Origin: Clostridium sp. 'White wine YQ'
GTDB taxonomy: Bacteria > Bacillota > Clostridia > Clostridiales > Clostridiaceae
Direction: 5' to 3'
NCBI RefSeq assembly: GCF_028728205.1
Contig: NZ_JAQYUU010000001.1
Span: 2,216,082 to 2,280,081 of the forward strand
DNA: 64,000 nucleotides
The notes under the pieces are model-generated. The model did no database searches, was not told the DNA's origin, and was given only the letters and a program-made list of their open reading frames with translations. A program made the translations under genes and the position numbers. Below, in pieces: positions 37,034-46,116 of this stretch (positions within the stretch are counted from its first letter, which is position 1; the number at the start of each line of letters is the position of its first letter).

Positions 37034-37951
37034 TTAAAATGACTTTACTACATCAACTATATGTTCTGCGGTTAAATTATATTTTTCTAATAAAACTTCA
37101 GCACTTCCCGAGCTTCCGAATTCATCATTTATTCCAATTCTCTTCATTTTTACCGGACATTCCTCAATTAAAACTTCAGCAACTGCTGAACCTAATCCAC
37201 CTATTATGCTATGTTCTTCAACAGTCACTACCTTACCTGTTTTCCTTGAAGCCTCAACAATTAAATCTTTATCAATTGGTTTTATAGTTGAAATATTTAT
37301 AACAGTTGCATTGATTCCTTGCTCTTCTAATGTTTCAGCAGCTTGTATTGCTTTTGCTACCATTAACCCTGTTGCAATTATTGTTACATCATTACCTTCA
37401 TTTAAAACTTCACCTTTTCCAATTTTAAATTGATAATTTTCATCATGAATATCTGGAGTTGCTGATCTTCCCAGTCTTATATATACTGGTCCATAATATT
37501 CTTTTGCTGCTAATATTGCCTGTCTTGCTTCTTCAGCATCAGATGGATTTATTACAACCATATGAGGTATAGTTCTCATTAAAGATATATCTTCATTACA
37601 TTGATGACTTCCACCATCTTCCCCAACTGTTATTCCTGCATGAGTTGCTACCACTTTTACGTTTAAGTTAGGATAAGCTATTGAATTTCTAATTTGTTCA
37701 AATGCTCTTCCTGCTGCAAACATTGCAAATGTACTTGCAAATGGAATTTTTCCACATGTAGCAAGACCTGCAGCTGTTCCCATCATGTTACATTCTGCTA
37801 TACCTAATTCTATATATCTTTCAGGTGCATATTTCTTAAATTCAATACTCTTTGTTGCTTTACCTAAATCTGATTCTAATACAACAACATTTTTGTCTTC
37901 TGCCAATTCTTTTAATATTTGTCCATATGCTTCTCTAGTTGCTACTCCCAT
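37034..37951 (-). CDS. Transketolase, C-terminal subunit
   Basis: The 305-residue subunit carries the pyrimidine-binding and C-terminal domains of transketolase. The conserved GIAECNMMGTAAGLATCGKI segment contains the catalytic Glu that activates TPP, and HAGITVGEDGGSHQCNEDI is the substrate-channel loop. A split two-gene transketolase is usual in clostridia. It shares a base with the stop of the N-terminal subunit gene, so the subunits are translationally coupled. It is the last gene of the operon and recycles pentose phosphates produced by the 6-phosphogluconate dehydrogenase encoded at its other end. Confidence 0.93.
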   Translation of the reverse strand: MGVATREAYGQILKELAEDKNVVVLESDLGKATKSIEFKKYAPERYIELGIAECNMMGTAAGLATCGKIPFASTFAMFAAGRAFEQIRNSIAYPNLNVKVVATHAGITVGEDGGSHQCNEDISLMRTIPHMVVINPSDAEEARQAILAAKEYYGPVYIRLGRSATPDIHDENYQFKIGKGEVLNEGNDVTIIATGLMVAKAIQAAETLEEQGINATVINISTIKPIDKDLIVEASRKTGKVVTVEEHSIIGGLGSAVAEVLIEECPVKMKRIGINDEFGSSGSAEVLLEKYNLTAEHIVDVVKSF

Positions 37952-38772
37952 TAGTTTTCGCCTCCTTCTAATTCAGCTAATGCTTTCTTTGTTTCTTCTT
38001 CATTTGGAGCTGTTCCATGCCATGCACAATTGTTTTCCATAAATGAAACACCTTTACCTTTTGCAGTATTACAAATTACAATTGTTGGTTTGCCTTTAGT
38101 AGCTATTGCTTCATCTATTGCGTTTTCTATTTCTTCAAAGCAGTGGCCATCTATAGTTAATACATTCCATCCAAATGCTTTAAACTTTTCGTCAATTGGG
38201 CTGATGCTCATTACTTCTTCATTTGATCCATCTATTTGTAAGCCATTTAAATCAAGGAATGCTGTTAAGTTATCAAGTTTGTAGTGAGATGAGCTCATTG
38301 CAGCTTCCCATATTTGTCCTTCTTGAACTTCTCCATCTCCAAGTACTACATAAACTCTATATGAACTGTTATCTAACTTTCCAGCTAGCGCCATACCATT
38401 TGCTGCTGATAATCCTTGACCAAGTGATCCTGTTGACATATCTACTCCAGGTACTTTTTTCATATCTGGATGTCCTTGTAATTTGGACCCATATTTTCTT
38501 AGTGTTATTAATTCTTCTTCTGGGAAGAATCCTCTTTCAGCTAGTGTTGCATATAATGCTGGTGCTGAATGACCTTTGGATAATACAAATCTATCTCTAT
38601 CTGCTTTTTTGGGGTCCTTTGGATCTATGTTCATCTTTTCAAAATATAAAACTGCTAAGATATCTGCTATTGATAAAGATCCACCAGGATGCCCTGATTT
38701 TGCTGCTGATACAGCTTTAATAATGTTTACTCTTATGTTATTAGCTACATTTTTTAATTTGAATGTATTCAC
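37951..38772 (-). CDS. Transketolase, N-terminal subunit
   Basis: The 273-residue TPP-diphosphate-binding subunit has [17 protein letters not shown] near residue 65 and [19 protein letters not shown] near residue 110. The [13 protein letters not shown] motif near 144 binds Mg and TPP. With the C-terminal subunit it forms the enzyme that transfers two-carbon units among sugar phosphates. AGGAGG precedes the ATG. The 97-base gap to the HAD gene upstream shows no terminator, so it is likely co-transcribed with the sugar-acid genes. Confidence 0.93.
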   Translation of the reverse strand: MNTFKLKNVANNIRVNIIKAVSAAKSGHPGGSLSIADILAVLYFEKMNIDPKDPKKADRDRFVLSKGHSAPALYATLAERGFFPEEELITLRKYGSKLQGHPDMKKVPGVDMSTGSLGQGLSAANGMALAGKLDNSSYRVYVVLGDGEVQEGQIWEAAMSSSHYKLDNLTAFLDLNGLQIDGSNEEVMSISPIDEKFKAFGWNVLTIDGHCFEEIENAIDEAIATKGKPTIVICNTAKGKGVSFMENNCAWHGTAPNEEETKKALAELEGGEN

Positions 38773-38869
38773 TAATATATACCTCCTAATATTAAATTTT
38801 GTATTTTTACTATATATCCTAAATATGCCTGGAATTAAGTAATATCTCCACCATTAATTAATGAAGCTC

Positions 38870-39589
38870 TTAATCTCTCATAAAATATTGTTCCAAATAA
38901 TCTCTAACTTCTAATAAATCTTTAAAAATTTCTACATTCTCTGGTTTCGTAATAAGAAACTCTTCAGGATTTTTTAATAATGAATGCTTTCCTTTATGCG
39001 TTTGTATGTTAGATATGTCATCTGGAATTAGAAAAGGCGTAATATTTCCTTTCAAAGCAGCTTTAATACCTGCTACAGAATCTTCTAATACTAAAGCACG
39101 TTCAGGTGCAACATTTGCTTTTTCACAAGCCTTTAAAAATATTTCAGGATTTGGTTTTCCAGTAAGTACTTCATCTCCTGCTACAATGATATCAAATACC
39201 TCTGGCATATCTTCAATTTTAAAATAGTATTCTATTTTCTCTCGGCATGTGGAAGAAGCCAACGCTATTTTATAATGATTTTTCTTCAAAAATTCCAATA
39301 ACTCAAGTAAACCTTTTTTCTTGTATACGCGTTTCTCATCACTTAGAATTTTTTCTCTATTTAAATTGATTTTATCTCGCCATTCAGATACAGGAGCATC
39401 CTCTCCGTATAATTCTTTCATTCCCTCGCGAATCTCGCGTTCTTTACGTCCAGTCAAATAGTAATATACGGAATGATTCACTGTAAAATCAAAATCTTTA
39501 GCACTCTCTAAATATGCACGATATGCTAGTTGTCCAGTATCAAACATTAACCCGTCCATATCAAATATAACTAATTCAAGTTTTTTCAT
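38870..39589 (-). CDS. HAD-superfamily hydrolase, beta-phosphoglucomutase-like
   Basis: The 239-residue phosphatase or mutase has the nucleophile motif FDMDGLMFDT at residues 8-17, motif II ALASSTCREK, and VLEDSVAGIKAALKG with the acidic motif. The cap domain is at about 20-85. It may dephosphorylate a sugar phosphate that accumulates during catabolism. The ATG at 39589 is used because AAGGAGG lies 11 bases before it and the product then begins at the Rossmann strand; the longer frame would overlap the aldolase gene. The substrate is unknown. Confidence 0.88.
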   Translation of the reverse strand: MKKLELVIFDMDGLMFDTGQLAYRAYLESAKDFDFTVNHSVYYYLTGRKEREIREGMKELYGEDAPVSEWRDKINLNREKILSDEKRVYKKKGLLELLEFLKKNHYKIALASSTCREKIEYYFKIEDMPEVFDIIVAGDEVLTGKPNPEIFLKACEKANVAPERALVLEDSVAGIKAALKGNITPFLIPDDISNIQTHKGKHSLLKNPEEFLITKPENVEIFKDLLEVRDYLEQYFMRD

Positions 39590-39633
39590 AATTACATAAT
39601 CCTCCTTACAAAAAAAAGCCGTGCCATATTGCA

Positions 39634-40269
39634 CTAAGCTTTAATTTGATCTGCTAATGATTTTAACAAGTTGCTTGTCTTTTCTTTACCTTCCTCTTTA
39701 ATCATTTTTTCAGATATAATAAAAGATCCGCCAACCGCTAAAATATTATCATTGCTAACATAATCCATAAAGTTATCTGCATTAACTCCTCCTGTTGGCA
39801 AGAATTTCACGTCATAGAATGGTCCACTTAATGCTTTAATTGCTTTTAAACCACCATAAATATCTGCTGGGAAATATTTTACAACATGAAGTCCATAACT
39901 AACGACCTTTTGAATATCAGTTGGAGTTGCTGTTCCAGGAAAAACTGGAACTTTGTTTTCAATGCAATATTCTATTATCTCTGGAATCACTGCTGGAGAA
40001 ACTATAAAACTTGCTCCATTTTCAATTGCATTTTTAGCTTGTTCTAATGTACGTACAGTTCCTGCTCCAACAATCAACTTACCAGATTGTGAAAGTTTAT
40101 TAATTGCTTCTAAAGCCAGATCGCTTCTAAATGTGACTTCTATAAAAGGTACATCATTCTGCAAAAGAATCTCTTCCAAATCATCTAAATACTTCAAGTC
40201 AGTAGCAGTATAAAGCGGTAATAACTTTATTTCTCCTAATTTTTTATATAAATCTACATTTACACTCAT
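39634..40269 (-). CDS. eda: 2-dehydro-3-deoxy-6-phosphogluconate (KDPG) aldolase
   Basis: The 211-residue aldolase splits KDPG into pyruvate and glyceraldehyde 3-phosphate. FIEVTFRSDLALEAI carries the catalytic Glu, VGAGTVRTLEQA is conserved, and the Schiff-base lysine is in VVKYFPADIYGG near residue 132. The phosphate loop is LPTGGVNADN. Its stop overlaps the next gene boundary, and its start touches the uxuA stop by one base, so translation is coupled. It supplies the Entner-Doudoroff-like exit of the operon. Confidence 0.94.
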   Translation of the reverse strand: MSVNVDLYKKLGEIKLLPLYTATDLKYLDDLEEILLQNDVPFIEVTFRSDLALEAINKLSQSGKLIVGAGTVRTLEQAKNAIENGASFIVSPAVIPEIIEYCIENKVPVFPGTATPTDIQKVVSYGLHVVKYFPADIYGGLKAIKALSGPFYDVKFLPTGGVNADNFMDYVSNDNILAVGGSFIISEKMIKEEGKEKTSNLLKSLADQIKA

Positions 40270-41354
40270 TATTTTTGCTCCAATCCATTTTCTTTTTGAG
40301 ATTTTGTGATAGCTTCATACAATCCTCTTAAATATGTAAAACCTAAAGCACGATCATATAAACCATACCCGGGCATTGCTATTTCATCCCAAATTGAACG
40401 ACCATGATCTGGACGGATGACACCATCAAAATTAACATCTATAAGTGCCTTCATAAGTTCATACATATCCAATGATCCATCAATACTCAAATGAGCAGAT
40501 TCCCTAAACTTTTGTTTTCCCAAAAATTCAACATTTCTTAAATGTACAAATTGAATTCTATGTCCTAATTCATGTATGACTTTGACTAAATCCGTTTCTG
40601 GATTTGCTCCTAACGATCCTGTACAAAGTGTTACACCATTATAAGGGGAATCAATAATATTTATTATTCTTTTATAATCCTCTAAATTTTTTGTTACCCT
40701 TGGAAGATTAAAGATTTCCCATGGTGGATCATCCGGATGAATCCCCATTTTCACATCAACTTCCTCACAAACAGGAATAACTTTTTTTAGAAAGTATGCA
40801 AGATTGTCAAATAAATCTTCTTCTGTAATATTTTCATACATTTCCATCAAATCATTAAACTTTTTAAGACGTTCTTCTTCCCATCCAGGTAATTTAAACC
40901 CATTAGATTGGCTATTTATAAGCTGGAACATCTCACTCGCATCCATATGTTCTACAACAGACTGATCAAACAACAATGAATAACTACCATCTGGATTTTC
41001 ATATTTTAAATTTGTCTTAGCCCATCCAAAAATCGGTTTAAAACTATAACATACTAAATGAATATCACATGCTGCTAAATTTCTAATTGTTTGAATATAG
41101 TTATCAATATAATGATCACAATCTTTTGTTCTTGCTTTAATTGCATCATGAACTGCAACACTTTCAATACCAAGTAACTCCAATCCTTCTTTTTCAATTG
41201 AAGCCTTAAATTCTTTAATTTCATCAATTTCCCAAACATCTCCAGGTAACTTATTTAATAAGGTCCCTACAACACCATCTGTTCCTGGAACTTGTCTAAA
41301 ATGTTTTAAAGGAATAGAGTCTTTCGCTCCATACCATCTGAATCCCCACTTCAT
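40269..41354 (-). CDS. uxuA: Mannonate dehydratase UxuA
   Basis: The 361-residue TIM-barrel metalloenzyme dehydrates D-mannonate to 2-keto-3-deoxygluconate. GIHPDDPPWEIF near residue 206, CTGSLGANPETD near 246, FVHLRNVE near 276 and the C-terminal RPDHGR motif are metal and substrate ligands typical of UxuA. It sits directly upstream of the KDPG aldolase gene. No KDG kinase is encoded in the cluster, so the step linking the two enzymes is either elsewhere or bypassed by a phosphorylated substrate. Confidence 0.93.
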   Translation of the reverse strand: MKWGFRWYGAKDSIPLKHFRQVPGTDGVVGTLLNKLPGDVWEIDEIKEFKASIEKEGLELLGIESVAVHDAIKARTKDCDHYIDNYIQTIRNLAACDIHLVCYSFKPIFGWAKTNLKYENPDGSYSLLFDQSVVEHMDASEMFQLINSQSNGFKLPGWEEERLKKFNDLMEMYENITEEDLFDNLAYFLKKVIPVCEEVDVKMGIHPDDPPWEIFNLPRVTKNLEDYKRIINIIDSPYNGVTLCTGSLGANPETDLVKVIHELGHRIQFVHLRNVEFLGKQKFRESAHLSIDGSLDMYELMKALIDVNFDGVIRPDHGRSIWDEIAMPGYGLYDRALGFTYLRGLYEAITKSQKENGLEQK

Positions 41355-41366
41355 TTTATCCCTCCA

Positions 41367-41819
41367 TCAAAAATCATCATCTTCGTCAACCTCATTATCA
41401 TCTACATCAACAGGAACATGCCATGAGCTAATACATTCTTTTGCTTGTTCTGCTGCTGATTTTGCAACTATTTCAATTTGTGTCCCTAAAATTTGATGAT
41501 TGATTATTTCCAATAACATTGGTAAGTTAACTCCACCAATAATATAAACCTTATCTTTTAGTTCTGGATCTAACTGATTTGTAACAAGGACTGATTGGTT
41601 ATATGGGCTTGCACTCACTAAATCAACCAATACCACAACACCATCACCTTGATTTACTTCTAAAATAGCGTTATTTATCTTCTTACCAAGTTTCTCAACA
41701 TCATCTCCTGCATTCAAGTTTACAGTATTTATATTTTCTGTATTTCCCATAATAACTTCAGCTGCGTCTTTGATACCATTGCTTAAAGTACCATGTGTGG
41801 CGATTACAATTCCTAACAT
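41367..41819 (-). CDS. PTS mannose/fructose/sorbose-family EIIA
   Basis: The 150-residue soluble EIIA begins [20 protein letters not shown]; His9 is the expected phosphorylation site. [20 protein letters not shown] and [13 protein letters not shown] are the other conserved strands. An acidic tail ([13 protein letters not shown]) is unusual, and a similar acidic tail occurs in the IIC of the same operon (EILDEDDYDDGF). It passes phosphate from HPr to the separate EIIB encoded three genes upstream in transcription order. Confidence 0.92.
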   Translation of the reverse strand: MLGIVIATHGTLSNGIKDAAEVIMGNTENINTVNLNAGDDVEKLGKKINNAILEVNQGDGVVVLVDLVSASPYNQSVLVTNQLDPELKDKVYIIGGVNLPMLLEIINHQILGTQIEIVAKSAAEQAKECISSWHVPVDVDDNEVDEDDDF

Positions 41820-41822
41820 AAC

Positions 41823-42710
41823 TTAATCTCCTTTTATATTTTGATTTAACAATTCTATTGCTTGAGTAAAATGGTTATAATTTAAATTTTTCTTATTTAA
41901 TTTTGACTTATCTAAATAAAACTCATTATTTTGATTCATATCCGCAGAAAATAAGTAATTGATTTTATCCTTAGGTGATACATATCGGAGTTTTTTAGAT
42001 TCAGCAAGCTCTTCTTTAAATTGTGGACCCATTACATTTAAAGTGGCATCTGCTCCAATAGAATCTAAGTAATAAACCTTTGCATTCTTTTTTACAGAAC
42101 TAATTAAGACATCTAATCCTCGTTCACCATAACAACCTTCATCAATAAATGCATAAGCCACTTTTTTTTGTTTTTGATTCTCTGTTAACATCTGTAGCAA
42201 GCAAAGTATTGAAGATGTATTTCTAATTAAATTTTTTCGATTCCACGTACCTTTTGATAACTTTGATAAAATTATAAAATACCCGCCATATATTAGTGCA
42301 AGACATACTGTTTGCACAGAAAATAAAACAAATGGTGCGGAAACCAATTTCATGTATAAAAGTGTTCCTAAAATACCCAATAAAGCCCAAATTAGAGATG
42401 CGTAAATACTAGCTTTTGTAGTTTGTTTTTCTTGTTTTTTTCGATCAAACAATACATAATCTCCTAAATGGGCTGGAGGTGTATCATAGTAAGTGCAAAC
42501 GATTTGATCTGCCTTTTCAATATCTCCAACATACACATTTCGTGCACTGTCTTTTTTTTGATTCCTATATTCGATTACGGAAATATCTTTTCGCACTTGT
42601 GATATATCTGTTACAAGCGCCTTCAAAAATCTAGTTTTCTCATTATTGCTATTCCGTGAGCGATACATAAAGGAATACCTAGCTAATCTATCGTTAAAAA
42701 TATCATCCAT
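41823..42710 (-). CDS. Unknown membrane protein within the PTS operon, distant M28-peptidase-like features
   Basis: The 295-residue protein has a 95-residue N-terminal cytosolic-type segment, two adjacent TM helices (about 100-120 and 125-150) and a 145-residue C-terminal domain. The pattern NVYVGDIEKADQIVCTYYDT resembles the strand-HYD region of M28 aminopeptidases, but with Tyr instead of the zinc-binding His. VAYAFIDEGCYGERGLD resembles the EE-G region. These similarities are weak and suggest at most a degenerate fold. It lies three bases from the EIIA gene and 55 bases from EIIB, so it is part of the PTS operon. Its function is unknown. Confidence 0.65.
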   Translation of the reverse strand: MDDIFNDRLARYSFMYRSRNSNNEKTRFLKALVTDISQVRKDISVIEYRNQKKDSARNVYVGDIEKADQIVCTYYDTPPAHLGDYVLFDRKKQEKQTTKASIYASLIWALLGILGTLLYMKLVSAPFVLFSVQTVCLALIYGGYFIILSKLSKGTWNRKNLIRNTSSILCLLQMLTENQKQKKVAYAFIDEGCYGERGLDVLISSVKKNAKVYYLDSIGADATLNVMGPQFKEELAESKKLRYVSPKDKINYLFSADMNQNNEFYLDKSKLNKKNLNYNHFTQAIELLNQNIKGD

Positions 42711-42765
42711 GATAAACCTCCAATTTTTATAATAGGGAAAATAATCATCTTTTATTTAAAAACAA

Positions 42766-43269
42766 TTATTTAAATTTACTAACAACATCTTTCAACTCTG
42801 TTTTAGGAGCAGAAGGAGTGGCTTGGAAATAGATATTCTCTACTCCATATTTCTGTTTCATTTCTACTAATCTATCCACATCCTCTTTGTTCATATAAAC
42901 AGATTTTGTAACTAGTAAATCTTTACTTGCATCTTTTTGTGCAATACCTCCGATATTCAACTCTTTCATTGGTATTCCATGCTTAACTAAGTCATACATA
43001 ACCTTTACAGTTTTTGCTATCAAGATACAATTATAATCTTTGAACTGATATTCATCCCAATAAAATTTAGCTTTCTCTGGCGTAATTACTATTGTTTTTT
43101 GCCCAGTACGGCTACCTGCATTTTTATATAACTCTCTCATGAACTTGTCGTTTGCTACAACTTCATCCACTACAAAGATTGAATTTACCCCGCTCTTCTG
43201 TGAAAGAGTCACCATAACTTGCCCATGAATTAAACGTTCATCTACTCTTGCTAAATTTATAACACCCAT
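42766..43269 (-). CDS. PTS mannose/fructose/sorbose-family EIIB
   Basis: The 167-residue EIIB starts GVINLARVDERLIHGQVMVT with phospho-acceptor His15, the hallmark of this family. It receives phosphate from EIIA and phosphorylates the sugar bound to IIC-IID. The gene lies between the unknown membrane protein gene and EIID. The Shine-Dalgarno GGAGAT lies 7-8 bases before the ATG. Confidence 0.93.
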   Translation of the reverse strand: MGVINLARVDERLIHGQVMVTLSQKSGVNSIFVVDEVVANDKFMRELYKNAGSRTGQKTIVITPEKAKFYWDEYQFKDYNCILIAKTVKVMYDLVKHGIPMKELNIGGIAQKDASKDLLVTKSVYMNKEDVDRLVEMKQKYGVENIYFQATPSAPKTELKDVVSKFK

Positions 43270-43290
43270 TTTTCAAATCTCCTTTTTACT

Positions 43291-44148
43291 TTATAGAATT
43301 CCAACACCAGCTAAAACAATTAAAATTAATGTTAACAATAATAATGCTTTTGTAACTTTTAAACCTTTTTTATTGTAGAACCAATAAACTCCCATAACTA
43401 CTGCCAACGGTAAAATACCTGGAACAATAGAATCTAAAATACTTTGGATAACGAATTTCTTTCCTGAAATTACAAAGTTTAAAGTTGAACTAACTTTTAC
43501 ATAGTTACCTGCTAAGATTCCCATCATATATATACCTAAAACAGATAAAGTATCGATTGCAGTTTGAACGCCTGTACTTGCCATCAATCCTGTTGCGTTA
43601 CGTCCCATATTGAATGCTTGACGAGAAAAGAATATACCTAATAAGACCTGATAAATTGCAAAACAAACGAATGGGAACAACGCTCCTAATGCACTACCTT
43701 GCTGAGCCCAAGGAACAGCTATGGCAATAAATATATATTGTACAGTCCCTGAGTCAATTGCATCACCAATTCCGGCAAGTGCACCCATCAAACCAGCTTT
43801 TGTGTTATACATCAAATCGTCTTTCATTGTTATTTCTGATTTTTCATATTCTTCTTTTGCACGTTGTGATTCCATAGAAGCCATTAAACCAGTAATAACT
43901 CCACCACCCCAGGTTAACTGAGTATTGAAAAATAATAGTTGTCTTTTATAAGCAGCTTTTAATGCATCATCATCTTTGTATAGTTTTCTTAAAATTGGCA
44001 TCATTGCATACAATAAAGAAGATGCAAGATATCTTTCAAATGAATGTGGAATTTCATTTGCAAGATGCCATCTTAAATATGCTTTAGTAACATCCTTTTT
44101 TGTAATCTCTTCTGGAGCTGCAACAGCTCTTTTTACATTTTCGCTCAT
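43291..44148 (-). CDS. PTS mannose/fructose/sorbose-family EIID
   Basis: The 285-residue membrane component has the conserved AYLRWHLANEIPHSFERYLA region near residue 24, an amphipathic N-terminal half with GVITGLMASMESQRA, and hydrophobic helices in the C-terminal half. It forms the membrane channel with EIIC. It ends 21 bases before EIIB and begins 12 bases after the EIIC stop, all in one operon. Confidence 0.93.
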   Translation of the reverse strand: MSENVKRAVAAPEEITKKDVTKAYLRWHLANEIPHSFERYLASSLLYAMMPILRKLYKDDDALKAAYKRQLLFFNTQLTWGGGVITGLMASMESQRAKEEYEKSEITMKDDLMYNTKAGLMGALAGIGDAIDSGTVQYIFIAIAVPWAQQGSALGALFPFVCFAIYQVLLGIFFSRQAFNMGRNATGLMASTGVQTAIDTLSVLGIYMMGILAGNYVKVSSTLNFVISGKKFVIQSILDSIVPGILPLAVVMGVYWFYNKKGLKVTKALLLLTLILIVLAGVGIL

Positions 44149-44160
44149 TTTATCCTCCCC

Positions 44161-44991
44161 TTAAAACCCATCATCGTAATCATCTTCATCTAATATCTCT
44201 GTAGCCTTAGTAGTAGCTGCAATAGGAATATTCTTTCCTTTTTGAGACATGCTGAAAATTAAAGCTATCACTACACCAAACACAGCATAAGTTACCATTG
44301 TAATATTCAATGACTTTAATGAAACACTCATGAAATATGCCAATAAAAAGAATACTAAGTAATCTTTACGTCCAATTACATAAACTGTTGTGGCAATACC
44401 AATAGCAGCCAATCCACCACCAACAACATCAAGGATGTGAATAACATACGTTCCTTTCAAAGCATTGATTACATCTGCAATCATTGGTGCCCCAAAATAT
44501 AAGGCTACAAATACCAATGGTACAAATAGAAGAAATGATGCAACTGTAGGTAAAACAATGATTGAACGTTTAATAGCTCCATCATTTAAATCTTCTACAG
44601 CTTTATCTGTATATTTACCTAAGAATGTATTGATAAAAAAACGGAATTGATATAAATAACTTCCTAACAAACCAACTGGTACGGCCACAGCAATAGCTGC
44701 TTCAGGCTTTAAATTTCCTAATAAAGCAACTGGTACTGCAATAGCTGCTGCAATAGATGGTTCTGATGGCATGGATCCTCCTGGAGAGAAAACACCCATG
44801 TAAATCAATTGTAACGCTGCTGTAACAATCATTGCCTGGCCGACATTTCCCATAACAATACCAACAATCAAACCAGTCATTAATGGTGAAAATCGAAGCG
44901 TTAATGTAGCTCCTCCACCTAGCCATCTTGACATAACCGCTCCAACCCATAAAGCGATTAAAAAACTCTGTAATACACTTAAAGTTTCCAT
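44161..44991 (-). CDS. PTS mannose/fructose/sorbose-family EIIC
   Basis: The 276-residue integral membrane protein has about seven hydrophobic segments and the family motif TAALQLIYMGVFSPGGSMPS near residue 58, which belongs to the sugar-binding site of Man-family IIC. The C-terminal tail is acidic. It provides the selectivity filter of the transporter. The operon context suggests a sugar acid such as an aldonate rather than mannose, but sequence alone does not fix this. Confidence 0.93.
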   Translation of the reverse strand: METLSVLQSFLIALWVGAVMSRWLGGGATLTLRFSPLMTGLIVGIVMGNVGQAMIVTAALQLIYMGVFSPGGSMPSEPSIAAAIAVPVALLGNLKPEAAIAVAVPVGLLGSYLYQFRFFINTFLGKYTDKAVEDLNDGAIKRSIIVLPTVASFLLFVPLVFVALYFGAPMIADVINALKGTYVIHILDVVGGGLAAIGIATTVYVIGRKDYLVFFLLAYFMSVSLKSLNITMVTYAVFGVVIALIFSMSQKGKNIPIAATTKATEILDEDDYDDGF

Positions 44992-45001
44992 TACTCTTCT
45001 T

Positions 45002-46105
45002 CTACCTCTCTTCTATATATTTTTCTAAATCAAAAATTGTTTTTTTCAAAATCTCTGGCGTAATTAAAATGGGAATCAAATGAACTTTTTCTTTTGAATT
45101 AATAAAACCAACTATATCATCAAGAACTTTTTCATCTTCTGGATACAATCCCATATAATGTAGAGACACAGGCAGTTTCAAATCTGAATAGAAAGGCATT
45201 AAGGAATCAATCGTCGCCCACCTGCCTTCTAGAGCCAACTGATATAAAACCCCATAAGCTACTTTTTCGCCATGAAGATATGAATGGCTTTCCGGAATAT
45301 ACTTAGCGATTGCATCATGCATTGCATGTGCTGCGGCATTACGGGCATATTTATCTCCAAATCCTCCACATAAACCTGCAACTGCTATCACAATTTCAGA
45401 TAAATGTACAAATTCTTCCGAAACTACTTTATTCTCCATATCTTTCATTGCTTTAGCCGATTGTTTTACAATTGATTCATTACATAACTTTGCAGTATAA
45501 CTTGCTAATTTCAAAAAAGGTTCGTTCTGTAAATGTTCTTGAGCTAAAATTGAATCTGATTCATACCACTTTGCAATTGTATCTGCCAAACCTGCAATGA
45601 AGTAACGTACTGGGGAATCAATCACTAAATACGGATCTGTTATTAAGAAAACGGCCTGCCTCATATAATGCTCAGTTTTTCCTTCTGATTCTCCACTCTC
45701 TTTATACATAACAGATAAAGGTGTCCATGGTGCACAATTACTAACCAATGTTGGAACGACACCATATTTAACATTACAAATATGAGCAGCATATCCAACG
45801 AGATCTACAAGCTTTCCGCCACCAACTCCAATAATAAAATCGATATCATTTTCTTCAACTATTTGTGCAATTAAATCTGCACCATAATAGCTACACTCAC
45901 CTGTATATTGATGATAGAAAACTTTTTGCTCTATCGTTTCTAAAAACTTCATTTTAAGCTTAGCTTTTTCCCAAGAAATTGTTCCATGTACAATCAAGAT
46001 ATTCTTTGATTTGTGTTCTTTTAATAATTCCGGAATAAAATCAATTGCACCTTCATGATACCTATAGAACTCAGGACCAACTTTAACCTTTAAATCTGTC
46101 AACAT
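45002..46105 (-). CDS. Iron-containing alcohol dehydrogenase family, HcxA (YbdH)-like hydroxycarboxylate dehydrogenase
   Basis: The 367-residue NAD-dependent enzyme is of the glycerol-dehydrogenase fold. The nucleotide loop IGVGGGKLVD is near residue 95, CAPWTPLSVMYKESG near 125, the metal site GLADTIAKWYES near 170 and HSYLHGEKVAYG near 272 with a metal-binding His. The CAxWTPLSV and GDTxAKWYE patterns resemble E. coli HcxA, which acts on 2-oxo/2-hydroxy acids, more than glycerol dehydrogenase. In this operon it could interconvert keto and hydroxy sugar acids. The actual substrate is inferred, not shown. Confidence 0.85.
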   Translation of the reverse strand: MLTDLKVKVGPEFYRYHEGAIDFIPELLKEHKSKNILIVHGTISWEKAKLKMKFLETIEQKVFYHQYTGECSYYGADLIAQIVEENDIDFIIGVGGGKLVDLVGYAAHICNVKYGVVPTLVSNCAPWTPLSVMYKESGESEGKTEHYMRQAVFLITDPYLVIDSPVRYFIAGLADTIAKWYESDSILAQEHLQNEPFLKLASYTAKLCNESIVKQSAKAMKDMENKVVSEEFVHLSEIVIAVAGLCGGFGDKYARNAAAHAMHDAIAKYIPESHSYLHGEKVAYGVLYQLALEGRWATIDSLMPFYSDLKLPVSLHYMGLYPEDEKVLDDIVGFINSKEKVHLIPILITPEILKKTIFDLEKYIEER

Positions 46106-46116
46106 CTTGATCTCCC

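Noticed and set aside
37012..38842. Several plus-strand open frames opposite the transketolase genes
   Set aside because: They are antisense shadows of strongly conserved enzymes and have leucine/histidine-rich translations without motifs.
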